A stretch of 12,112 bases of DNA, from NCBI GenBank assembly GCA_964509505.1, contig CAZDYP010000165.1:1-12112 (forward strand). The letters are read 5' to 3'. The notes under the pieces are model-generated. The model was given only the letters and a program-made list of their open reading frames with translations. It was not told where the DNA came from and ran no database searches. This document shows positions 5,434-12,112 of this stretch, piece after piece. Every line of letters starts with the position of its first letter. The first letter of the stretch is position 1. The DNA is from CAZDYP01 sp964509505. GTDB taxonomy: Bacteria; Chloroflexota; Anaerolineae; JACRMK01. The translations under genes and the position numbers were made by a program.

Positions 5434-8400
5434 TTACCGCACAATCAACGGCAGGAAGACATTGTTGCTCGTAGAACTCTCGACGCTCAACAATGCGAAA
5501 TCAGTGAAGTGATCAATCTGCATCGTGATCTCGCTGGTTGTCTCATCGACCACATAGCTATCGGGAACCGTCCAGCTGTTGGTCGTTGTCGAGAAGTAGG
5601 CGGGCTTCACGCGGTCAGGATCCACACCACTGGCTGCCAGCTCCGCTGGGTCGTACTTGAAGATAATGGACACGTCGCTGTTGAAGTTGCTGGTGAGGCG
5701 TTGCCCATCTTCGGTGTAAGCTTCAAAGGCGTAATTCAAGCCCAGCACGTCGCCGTTGCGGTGATGAATGGCGTTAGCCAACGGCGTGATGTGCAGAATC
5801 ACACGCCCACTGCTCACAGGCATTGCGCCTGCGGGAATGTAGAGGCGTGTGCCATCGGCTAGCTCAATCGCTTGATCTGTCGTTGGGTCGAAGACGATTG
5901 TGACAGGCGCAGGTTTGAGCTTCGGTCCGATCAGGTTCAAGTTCGCTGTCACCGTACCTAAAACACCAATAGGAGGCACGCGAGTGCGTGTAATCCAATA
6001 GGCGCTGCGTGTTTCGGTCTTGGCGATGACGTTCCACGTGATACCCGAAGTTACGTGTAAGGTGTACATACCACCGCGCGCGATCGTGGTATTGTAACCA
6101 TCATCCACCGTCCAGCCATGAATCACAACCGGCAATGTCGGCGGATAGCTGCCTGACACAGTGCCGATGATGCGCGCATCAGGCTGGCGATACACCAAGT
6201 CCACATTAACAACGCCACTCGGCGGCACCACCACCTGCTTGAGCGCAGGATTGATGAGCCCCGTATCGTGGAACAGCACCGAGCGCACGTTGTAGATGCC
6301 ATGTGGCAGGCGCATGAAGAAGCGTCCATCCGGCGCAACGGGCATGCGCAACACCACACCCATCACATCGGGTGAGATCCCTTCGACGATGACACCTGCG
6401 CCAATCGCTGGCGTAAGCACATTGTTCCGCGTGATCATCACCCTACCCGCGAGGGTCGCATCCTTAAACAACAAGGGCAAGCCGACCAGCTGAATTTGTG
6501 TGACAGTCATGGCATACGAGCGGGGCCCCACTGCTTTGATGTAATCGGTGTTGAAGATCTCGTAGTTAAGTGTCCACACACCCGCTGCCACAGACAATGT
6601 GTAAAGTCCACCGGGCTTGAGGTCGGTGCCTGCCCACAAATCGCCGTCACGCGCGCCGACGCGCCCATCCACGTTCACGCTGATGTTGGTGCGCCGATCA
6701 AACGCGCCGCCGCGGAACTGCGCTTGTGGCTTAATCAGCACGAACGTCTCGGTAACAATGGTACCTGCGCCGACGGTGATGGTTTGGGGAATGCGGCTCG
6801 CCATGTAACCTTGATTGCTGGGCAAGTTCAACTTCACCGCATACGTGCCCGCAGGCACCTTGATGTCGAACTGGCCATCCACAATCGGCGCGCCGTTCAC
6901 CAACGGCGGCGAGGTCGGCGGCAATTGCAATGCGCCAGCCCAACCGCGCGCCAATGCCGGCATACCGCTGCCGTCCACGAGGATGCCGTGAATAGTGGCA
7001 TCCGCCGTGATGAGACTGAAGTCCACGTCTTGCGCGGTACCGCCCGACGCGACTGAAACTTCGGTCGCCGTGCCCGAATACACATACGATTGTTCAGGAC
7101 GCGGCGCGGGTCGCACACGCCAAGTGCCACTGAAGACGCCAATCGCGTACGTCCCATCCGAGCTGGCTGTGCCTGCAAATGTTCCACCACTCTCGTTCCA
7201 CGCGATGACGGGAATGCCTTCAACGGGCATGCTACTGCCATCGGTGACAGTGCCTGTAATTAACGCGTCGCGCCGAATCAAGGTGACGGTTGGCGCCATT
7301 GAGACGCTGCCCGACAACGCCAATACAAATGTCGGCGGCGGCGCAGCGTATAACAAACTCTCTGGACGCGCGCCCAGTTTGTAGGGACCGTGCGGCACTT
7401 GGAATGTGTAGTTGCCGCTGGCATCCACCAGCTGTGTCAAGCCCAAGCCTTCGTCGTTGAACAAGCCAACAGTGACAGTGATGCCTTCTGTGGAAGGCGC
7501 CGCGCCACCGGGCAATTGCACGTTACCCTTCACAGTTGAATCGGGCGTCAGCACGGTGAAGTCCACCTGCTTGCCTTCAGGAATTGTATTGTCCTCAAAG
7601 TACACGATTTGCGCAGGGAAAGGATACACCCAACCCGCTGGGTTCGTCGTCGAAATCTGGCGCACCGTCACCGCCCACAAACCAGGGACGAGCTTGAAAC
7701 CGTAGAAGCCTGTGATGAGCGTGGTCATCATGATGTGACCCGGACGGTCAAGGCGATTCGCTTCGACCAGTGCGTTATGCACAGGCACATTCGTATTGGT
7801 CTTCACGAACCCCCCAATGCCTTTGTTGGGCGCTAAGAAGTTAATGTTGAGAGGACCGCGTGGCACCGTCACCACTTGCGGCGGCGGCGGCAACAAACCT
7901 TCACGTCCCAAGGGCGGCTCGACGTACAGGGTCGCCGTCGTGACATTCGGAATCACCGGCACATTCGCCACACCAAACATGCCAGAGGGGCCCGTCATGT
8001 CAACCCGAATCTGCGTGGGCGATACGGCAAAGACCGCAATCACTTTGGCATCAGGCACAGGCGGCGCATTGGAGGGGCCTGGTTCTCTGACAATGCCCGC
8101 GATAAGCGGCGGCGTCAATGTCAGCGTGATGAACTGCGGGACAGGAGGCAAGGTCACCAGACGCGGCGGCGCGCTGGCATCAAACGAATCCGGCGGCGCG
8201 TCGGCTTCGAGCCGATACGTGCCTGTGAGCAGTCCGCCAAACTTGAAATCGCCGTTGTTATCCTGCGTGTTATGTGTATCGAGGCGAAGCGTGCCGCTGT
8301 AAATGTGCACTTTCGCACCCACGGCTGGGGTCGGCGTGATCAGGTTCGACCCAAAAACGGTGCCTGTGATCACAGGGTTGGTCAGCCGTATCGGTGGCGT

Positions 8401-8811
8401 AATGTAGATGTTGGTGGTCAGCACCGTCAGGGGAAACCACGGCGACGGCGTGAACGGCGACGCGTCGGGAGCTTGCGCCCGCATCAAGTAATTGCCTGGC
8501 GGCACACCGCCAATGCTAAACTCGCCATTAATCAGCGATACAAGACCCTCACTGCGAATCAGCGCATCGCGCGGATCCGCGAGCCAAGAGGGATCCACTA
8601 ACCGCACCTTTGTGCCAGCTGGCACAGGCGACGAGCCATCAGGTTTGACCACAGTACCGCTGATGGTAGCGCCCGGCCCCAAGAGGACTGGTCGTTCGGT
8701 TGGAGCGCTCGGCGCGCCCGCCGAAGCTAATTGAGCGATCAACGTCGTAGCGATAAACGCGATGGCAAGGCTCAAGCCTAGTGTCAGCCATTGTTTCGTA
8801 CGATACCCCAT
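5434..8811 (-). CDS. Secreted surface protein: ten carboxypeptidase-regulatory-like modules plus ZU5-like domain
   Basis: The 1125-residue exported protein begins with a signal peptide: basic MGYRTKQW, hydrophobic core about 9-27, likely cleavage after ...AQLASAG (about 30-32). Ten modules of about 85-90 residues follow, starting near 49, 147, 236, 330, 426, 517, 605, 698, 785 and 879. Each opens with an I-x-G-x-V strand, contains G-x-Y/F-x-x-x-V-P-x-G-x-Y/W and is the prealbumin-like fold found in carboxypeptidase regulatory and SpaA-like domains. Residues about 968-1111 look like a ZU5-type domain (DGTRLYIPAGAM, later IDHFTDFALL). The C-terminus is NNVFLPLIVR, nearly the same as its upstream neighbour. 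No catalytic motif is seen, so a structural, adhesive or sheath role is likely. The ATG at 8811, 13 codons inside the longest frame, is chosen because GAGGAGG lies 6 bases upstream and the signal peptide starts there. Confidence 0.87.
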   Translation of the reverse strand: MGYRTKQWLTLGLSLAIAFIATTLIAQLASAGAPSAPTERPVLLGPGATISGTVVKPDGSSPVPAGTKVRLVDPSWLADPRDALIRSEGLVSLINGEFSIGGVPPGNYLMRAQAPDASPFTPSPWFPLTVLTTNIYITPPIRLTNPVITGTVFGSNLITPTPAVGAKVHIYSGTLRLDTHNTQDNNGDFKFGGLLTGTYRLEADAPPDSFDASAPPRLVTLPPVPQFITLTLTPPLIAGIVREPGPSNAPPVPDAKVIAVFAVSPTQIRVDMTGPSGMFGVANVPVIPNVTTATLYVEPPLGREGLLPPPPQVVTVPRGPLNINFLAPNKGIGGFVKTNTNVPVHNALVEANRLDRPGHIMMTTLITGFYGFKLVPGLWAVTVRQISTTNPAGWVYPFPAQIVYFEDNTIPEGKQVDFTVLTPDSTVKGNVQLPGGAAPSTEGITVTVGLFNDEGLGLTQLVDASGNYTFQVPHGPYKLGARPESLLYAAPPPTFVLALSGSVSMAPTVTLIRRDALITGTVTDGSSMPVEGIPVIAWNESGGTFAGTASSDGTYAIGVFSGTWRVRPAPRPEQSYVYSGTATEVSVASGGTAQDVDFSLITADATIHGILVDGSGMPALARGWAGALQLPPTSPPLVNGAPIVDGQFDIKVPAGTYAVKLNLPSNQGYMASRIPQTITVGAGTIVTETFVLIKPQAQFRGGAFDRRTNISVNVDGRVGARDGDLWAGTDLKPGGLYTLSVAAGVWTLNYEIFNTDYIKAVGPRSYAMTVTQIQLVGLPLLFKDATLAGRVMITRNNVLTPAIGAGVIVEGISPDVMGVVLRMPVAPDGRFFMRLPHGIYNVRSVLFHDTGLINPALKQVVVPPSGVVNVDLVYRQPDARIIGTVSGSYPPTLPVVIHGWTVDDGYNTTIARGGMYTLHVTSGITWNVIAKTETRSAYWITRTRVPPIGVLGTVTANLNLIGPKLKPAPVTIVFDPTTDQAIELADGTRLYIPAGAMPVSSGRVILHITPLANAIHHRNGDVLGLNYAFEAYTEDGQRLTSNFNSDVSIIFKYDPAELAASGVDPDRVKPAYFSTTTNSWTVPDSYVVDETTSEITMQIDHFTDFALLSVESSTSNNVFLPLIVR
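5437..5466 (-). other. C-terminal tail NNVFLPLIVR (candidate sorting tail, copy 1)
   Basis: These are the last ten residues of the modular surface protein. They match the last residues of the neighbouring ELWxxDGT protein at N-V-[FY]-L-P-L-[IV]-[VI]-R although the preceding domains are unrelated. There is no following membrane helix or basic stretch, so it is not an LPXTG or PEP-CTERM type signal. Confidence 0.7.
5926..8667 (-). repeat. Ten-fold protein-module repeat region
   Basis: This region encodes residues 49 to about 962 of the surface protein, a run of ten divergent beta-sandwich modules of about 85-90 residues. Module starts are recognisable by TISGTV, VITGTV, LIAGIV, GIGGFV, TVKGNV, LITGTV, TIHGIL, QFRGGA, TLAGRV and IIGTVS. 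The DNA copies are too diverged for recent amplification. Confidence 0.75.
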
Positions 8812-8817
8812 TGTTAT

Positions 8818-8824
8818 CCTCCTC
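8818..8824 (-). promoter_or_regulatory. Strong ribosome-binding site of the modular surface protein
   Basis: GAGGAGG on the minus strand, 6 bases upstream of the ATG at 8811, decides that start over the in-frame ATG at 8850. Confidence 0.88.
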
Positions 8825-8862
8825 AATAGAGTGAATGAATGTGCAACCATCTCAATCAGAAC

Positions 8863-8909
8863 CTATCTCGTTTGACTATACACACCCGACGCCATCACCT
8901 CCTTTTCAT
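8863..8909 (-). promoter_or_regulatory. Possible leader mini-ORFs with full anti-16S complementarity
   Basis: On the minus strand AAAAGGAGGTGAT (8906-8894) matches the complement of the 16S rRNA 3' end almost completely, but no normal gene starts there. A 4-codon frame (8909, MKRR, stop TGA) overlaps in TGATG with a second ATG (8895) that opens a 10-codon frame, MASGVYSQTR, ending with TAG at 8863-8865, 52 bases before the main start. The spacing of the core to the second ATG is short (2 bases). It could be a leader peptide, a ribosome standby site, or chance. Confidence 0.25.
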
Positions 8910-8944
8910 CGCAAGGCGAACAGATTGTAAACACAACCAACCTT

Positions 8945-8978
8945 GCGAATGCAAGTAGTGCGAATTCGTAGCATTCGC
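8945..8978. repeat. Inverted repeat GCGAATGC ... GCATTCGC
   Basis: Perfect 8-base arms at 8945-8952 and 8971-8978 enclose 18 bases that contain the palindrome CGAATTCG (8961-8968). There is no T tract next to it, so an operator or structured leader fits better than a terminator. Confidence 0.5.
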
Positions 8979-9072
8979 GGCAAATGGCAGTGAATCAGCA
9001 CACTGAGATAGAAAACGTGCGACTTGTGCGTTTCGTTACAACGCCCACCATCGCATGTCTTTGCAGGGTTGC

Positions 9073-12030
9073 TCAGCGGATGACGAGCGGCAAATAAACA
9101 TTTCTGGCGAGTATGAGCAGGGACCATAGCTCGCGCCCCGTCGCGCCATCATTTGCCGTGAAGAAGGTGTAGGGAGCGTTGATGTTGTAAAACAGGTTAA
9201 TGGGATTGGAGCTCGCACCCATCGTCGGATTGATGTCTTTCACCATCACGGTGCCTGTATAGGTACCATCGCTCACCCACAGTTCCGCGCCATTCACCCC
9301 ATCGTTAGCCGTAAAGAGCAGCAACGTGCCAACGGCTGTGAGATTCGATGGGTTGGCGCCTGCCGTGCCTGTGTAGATGTCGCGCACCATCACCGTGCCA
9401 GTCGCCGTGCCATCGCTCTTCCATAACTCAAGTCCGTTCGCGCCGTCGTTGGCCACGAAGAACAACTGACCATTCACGTTGATCAAGTTGCCCACCCCAG
9501 AACCAATGGGCAAACCGTTGATGTCCTTCACCATCATCGTGCCTGCAGGCGTGCCATCGGTCTTCCACAGCTCGCGTCCTGTGTCGGTCATCACCGCCGA
9601 GAAGAAGATGAGCGTCGCGCTCACATCCTCCAAACTACCCACACCAACATTAGCTGCTATTGGGCTAACGACGGATAACCTTTGCGTGCCAGTGGTCGTG
9701 CCATCGGTTGCCCATAGCTCCGTGCCGCCCACGCTATTGTTTGCCGCAAAGAGCGCAAGCGTGGTGGTGATAACCGTGAGGTTGAATGGGCTCGCGTCCC
9801 CTGCGCCCGGATTGATGTCTGCCAGTTGATAGGTGCCTGCCGCCGTGCCATCGGTGCGCCAGAGCTCGCGTCCATTCGTCGCCGTTGTCGCTGCGAAGAT
9901 GGCCAGCGAACCGGTCAACACTGTTGGCACCGATGGGTCGGAGCTGGCACTGCCTGCGGCGATGTCCGTGATGAGCGTCGTGCCCGCCGCCGTGCCATCG
10001 CTGCGCCAGAGCTCGACGCCGTTCACACCATCGTTAGCAGAAAAATACGCCACACGATTGGCGACGCGGAAACCTGTTGGATTCGCGCTACCCGCACCCG
10101 TGTAAATGTCTTTCACTAACACCGGATTCGTGAGCGTCGCTGTCATCATCCACAGCTCGCGCCCATTCACGCCATCATTTGCAGCAAGGATAGCTACAGT
10201 ATTGCTGAGGCGCGTCACGGCGGATGGCTCCGCGCCGCCTGCGCCCGCGAAGAGATCGCGCACGAGCAGCGTGTTCGTCGGTGTGCCGTCGCTCTTCCAC
10301 AACTCGCGCCCATTCGCGCCATCGTGCGCGGCGAACAATACGTTGCCGCCAATGGAAACAAAGTTGCTCGGTTCCGACCCGCTCGCGCCACCATTGATGT
10401 CCTTGAGTATAGTCGTGCCAGTCTGGTTCGACACCCACAGCTCTCGTCCATTCACGCCATCGTGCGCGCTGAAATGCAATGCCGCTTGAGTCTGATTCCA
10501 AAGTTGAATGCTTGGGTCAGATTCGCCTGCTTGCTGATTGATGTCCGCGACCAACCCAGTGCCGCCACTCGTCCCATTGCTCACCCATAGTTCGCGCCCT
10601 TTAGCGCCATCGTTAGCGCCGAAGAACAGCAAACCACCTTTGTCGATCAATGCAAAAGGATTGCCACTGCTTGCGCCCGTTGCAATGTCGGCGACGCGCG
10701 CCGTGCCGATGGTCGTGCCGTCCGTCTTCCACAATTCGACGCCCGTTGCGCCATCATTAGCTGTGAAATAAAGCAGGCCCCCCGACACGGTGAGCCAGCT
10801 CGGATTGGCGTCGTTTGCGCCCGCGTGAATGTCATTGAGAATGCTCGTTCCGCCGAGCGTGCCGTTGGTGCGCCATAGTTCTGTGCCACTCACAGCGGTT
10901 GTCGCCACAAAAAGCAAACTGTTGCTATACACCGTGAACCACGAAGGATTGGATCCAGCACCACCGGGATTCAGATCAATGCGTGAGATGACGACCGTCG
11001 CGCTAATCCACGGCTCGACACCGACGATGCCATCGTTGGCGACGAACACGAGCCGATTGTTGAAGAACGTCATCCACGCAGGGTTGCTACCGCCCGCGCC
11101 TGCTCGAATATCAAGCACGAGCGACGTGCCTGCGCTCGTGCCATCGCTGCGCCAAAGTTCCACGCCTGTGACGCCGTCGTTAGCCGCGAAGTAAAGCGTG
11201 TTACTGATGGCGGTGAGCCAGGCAGGTGATGCGCTCGCTGCGCCCGTGAAGATGTCGCGCACCATCACCGTGCCAGTCGCCGTGCCATCGCTCTTCCACA
11301 ACTCGTTACCGTTCATGCCATCGTCAGCCGTGAAAAAGAACAACGTGGAGCTCAACAGCGTCATATTGCCAATGCCCGAACCGACGCGCGCTGTGAGGGC
11401 AATGTCTTTGACCAGCGAGGGCGCGCTCACGCCGTCATACTTCCACAGCTCGCTGCCGGTGGCGCCGTCGTTAGCTGAGAAATAGAGCACGCCGTTCATC
11501 ACTAAGAAGTTGGAAGGATTCGAGCTTGTGATGCCTGCGGCGATGTCCACGACCAACGTGATGCTGGTCGTGTTGCTGATCCACAACTCTGCGCCATGCA
11601 CGCCATCGTTGGCGACGAATACGAGCGCGCCATTCAAGTTGGTGAACCAGCTTGGATTGGAGTCGCCCACGCCGGGGTTGATGTCTTTGGCGAGCGCCGT
11701 CGTCGTGCCATCGCTCTTCCAAAGTTCGCGTCCATTGACGCCGTTATCGGCTGGGAAATAGATGAACGAGCCGATGACCACGGCATTGGGCGCAGCGGCG
11801 CGTGGATTCGCAGGCGCCGCCGCGGATGCGAATGCCGAAGCCGTTGATGTCGTGTTGATGTCTTTGACGAGCGTCGGAGCGCCAATGAGCGTTGCTGCCC
11901 AAGTCGTGAAAACCGCTGCGCTGAAGAAGATGCAGAGGAGTATCAGCACACGCGAGCGGCGCGCGTGGGGGAAGACCCGCCGTAAGCATGACAGACGAGT
12001 GAGAAGCGCACTACCCATATCAACCGTCAT
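9073..12030 (-). CDS. Secreted ELWxxDGT-repeat protein (probable beta-propeller), 19 repeats
   Basis: This is a 985-residue exported protein. A long basic N-region (R12, R17, R18, R24, R25, R27) precedes a hydrophobic stretch VLILLCIFFSAAVFTTWAA (28-46), a signal peptide or anchor. From about residue 85 to 970 it consists of 19 repeats of about 48 residues with consensus [LV]xFxANDGxxGxELWxSDGTxxGTxxVxDIxxGAxxSNPS, the ELWxxDGT repeat family found in surface proteins. APTLVKDIN (51-59) just after the signal supplies the strand missing from the last, incomplete repeat, which fits circular closure of a propeller. Repeat 6 has EPW instead of ELW, and repeats 2, 6, 10 and 12 lack a full DGT. The tail is RNVYLPLVIR. 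The start at 12030 is chosen over the ATG at 12063 because GGAGGAAA lies just upstream. No enzymatic motif is seen; the function is unknown, possibly adhesion or ligand binding. Confidence 0.9.
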   Translation of the reverse strand: MTVDMGSALLTRLSCLRRVFPHARRSRVLILLCIFFSAAVFTTWAATLIGAPTLVKDINTTSTASAFASAAAPANPRAAAPNAVVIGSFIYFPADNGVNGRELWKSDGTTTALAKDINPGVGDSNPSWFTNLNGALVFVANDGVHGAELWISNTTSITLVVDIAAGITSSNPSNFLVMNGVLYFSANDGATGSELWKYDGVSAPSLVKDIALTARVGSGIGNMTLLSSTLFFFTADDGMNGNELWKSDGTATGTVMVRDIFTGAASASPAWLTAISNTLYFAANDGVTGVELWRSDGTSAGTSLVLDIRAGAGGSNPAWMTFFNNRLVFVANDGIVGVEPWISATVVISRIDLNPGGAGSNPSWFTVYSNSLLFVATTAVSGTELWRTNGTLGGTSILNDIHAGANDANPSWLTVSGGLLYFTANDGATGVELWKTDGTTIGTARVADIATGASSGNPFALIDKGGLLFFGANDGAKGRELWVSNGTSGGTGLVADINQQAGESDPSIQLWNQTQAALHFSAHDGVNGRELWVSNQTGTTILKDINGGASGSEPSNFVSIGGNVLFAAHDGANGRELWKSDGTPTNTLLVRDLFAGAGGAEPSAVTRLSNTVAILAANDGVNGRELWMMTATLTNPVLVKDIYTGAGSANPTGFRVANRVAYFSANDGVNGVELWRSDGTAAGTTLITDIAAGSASSDPSVPTVLTGSLAIFAATTATNGRELWRTDGTAAGTYQLADINPGAGDASPFNLTVITTTLALFAANNSVGGTELWATDGTTTGTQRLSVVSPIAANVGVGSLEDVSATLIFFSAVMTDTGRELWKTDGTPAGTMMVKDINGLPIGSGVGNLINVNGQLFFVANDGANGLELWKSDGTATGTVMVRDIYTGTAGANPSNLTAVGTLLLFTANDGVNGAELWVSDGTYTGTVMVKDINPTMGASSNPINLFYNINAPYTFFTANDGATGRELWSLLILARNVYLPLVIR
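9076..9105 (-). other. C-terminal tail RNVYLPLVIR (candidate sorting tail, copy 2)
   Basis: These are the last ten residues of the ELWxxDGT protein. They directly follow the last truncated repeat and are not part of the repeat consensus. They share N-V-[FY]-L-P-L-[IV]-[VI]-R with the downstream surface protein. Confidence 0.7.
9375..9423 (-). repeat. 49-bp perfect direct repeat, copy A (unit 17)
   Basis: This 49-base stretch is identical to 11250-11298. Both encode WKSDGTATGTVMVRDI; the copies are 1,875 bases apart within the same gene. Confidence 0.9.
11250..11298 (-). repeat. 49-bp perfect direct repeat, copy B (unit 4)
   Basis: Identical base for base to 9375-9423, including third codon positions, whereas most other units differ at many synonymous sites. 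This suggests recent duplication or gene conversion between units 4 and 17. Confidence 0.9.
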
Positions 12031-12033
12031 TGC

Positions 12034-12041
12034 TTTCCTCC
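12034..12041 (-). promoter_or_regulatory. Ribosome-binding site of the ELWxxDGT protein
   Basis: GGAGGAAA on the minus strand lies 3 bases (core GGAGG 6 bases) before the ATG at 12030. It selects this ATG; the in-frame ATG codons at 12063 and 12060 have no such signal. Only 82 bases upstream of the start are in the window, and no complete promoter can be recognised there. Confidence 0.85.
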
Positions 12042-12112
12042 GTACGAGATGGATAAGCATCACTAGAGGCGCTCAATTGAAGTGGCGCCAGGATAGCACC
12101 AGCTATTGACGC

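Larger units (their letters stand above)
8812..9072. promoter_or_regulatory. Intergenic region between the two large surface protein genes
   Basis: This is 261 bases with no substantial gene. From right to left it holds no strong T-tailed terminator, an inverted repeat GCGAATGC/GCATTCGC (8945-8952 and 8971-8978), an isolated full-length ribosome-binding sequence with a mini-ORF (8863-8909), and the true ribosome-binding site at 8818-8824. Minus-strand TACAAT (8925-8930) and TATAGT (8875-8880) are possible -10 boxes, but neither has a good -35 at 16-18 bases. Confidence 0.45.
9120..11778 (-). repeat. ELWxxDGT tandem repeat region (19 units of about 144 bp)
   Basis: Nineteen protein repeats are countable from the ELW (once EPW) signature. 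Units are mostly 45-50 residues and most are well diverged at DNA level, but units 4 and 17 share a long identical stretch. Three units (3, 15, 16) replace the usual xSNPS turn by GxGxGN/GVGSL. Confidence 0.88.

Noticed and set aside
9006..9040. Possible terminator after the ELWxxDGT gene (AAACG ... CGTTT followed by TTTTC on the minus strand).
   Set aside because: Only five base pairs form in the transcript before mismatches, so the hairpin is too weak to call.
12090..12098. TGCTATCCT as an extended -10 promoter box for the ELWxxDGT gene.
   Set aside because: It matches only four of six -10 positions, and the region where a -35 would lie is outside the window.

Overview
The window looks like a chromosomal segment of a Chloroflexota-type bacterium (Anaerolineae/Caldilineae-like; phylum-level inference only). 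The reasons are moderately high GC, a bifunctional penicillin-binding protein that reads like Chloroflexota homologues, very large secreted repeat proteins ending in a short N-V-[FY]-L-P-L-[IV]-[VI]-R tail, and short heptanucleotide or palindromic repeats between genes. All six protein genes I can support lie on the minus strand, so transcription runs from the right edge to the left edge. No gene-free gap exceeds 300 bases. I see no tRNA, rRNA, CRISPR array, transposase or integrase.

Right part (12030 to 5434): two large exported proteins in tandem. The first (985 aa) has an N-terminal export signal and 19 ELWxxDGT-type repeats, probably beta-propeller blades. The second (1125 aa) has a signal peptide, ten carboxypeptidase-regulatory-like beta-sandwich modules and a ZU5-like C-terminal domain. 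Their folds are unrelated, yet both end in almost the same nonapeptide, which suggests a shared surface-sorting or export signal. The 261-nt gap between them holds a strong ribosome-binding site, a possible upstream mini-ORF and an inverted repeat. A clear intrinsic terminator at 5380-5410 closes this block.

Left part (5287 to the left edge): an NTF2-like/GNAT fusion protein, a YegD-like Hsp70 ATPase without a substrate-binding domain, an iodotyrosine-deiodinase-type flavoprotein with a complete substrate-binding Glu-Tyr-Lys triad, and a class A penicillin-binding protein cut by the window edge just before its expected KTG box. The first three are spaced 68-84 nt apart and may be co-transcribed. 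No pathway visibly links them.

Three short repeat types decorate this left part: a heptad-built hairpin translated in frame inside the penicillin-binding protein gene, a TTCARTC heptad array abutting the Hsp70 stop codon, and a GTAGAG/CTCTAC palindrome in the leader of the GNAT fusion gene. The points most worth following are the shared C-terminal tail, the in-frame repeat insertion, and the GNAT fusion with an unusual acetyl-CoA loop.
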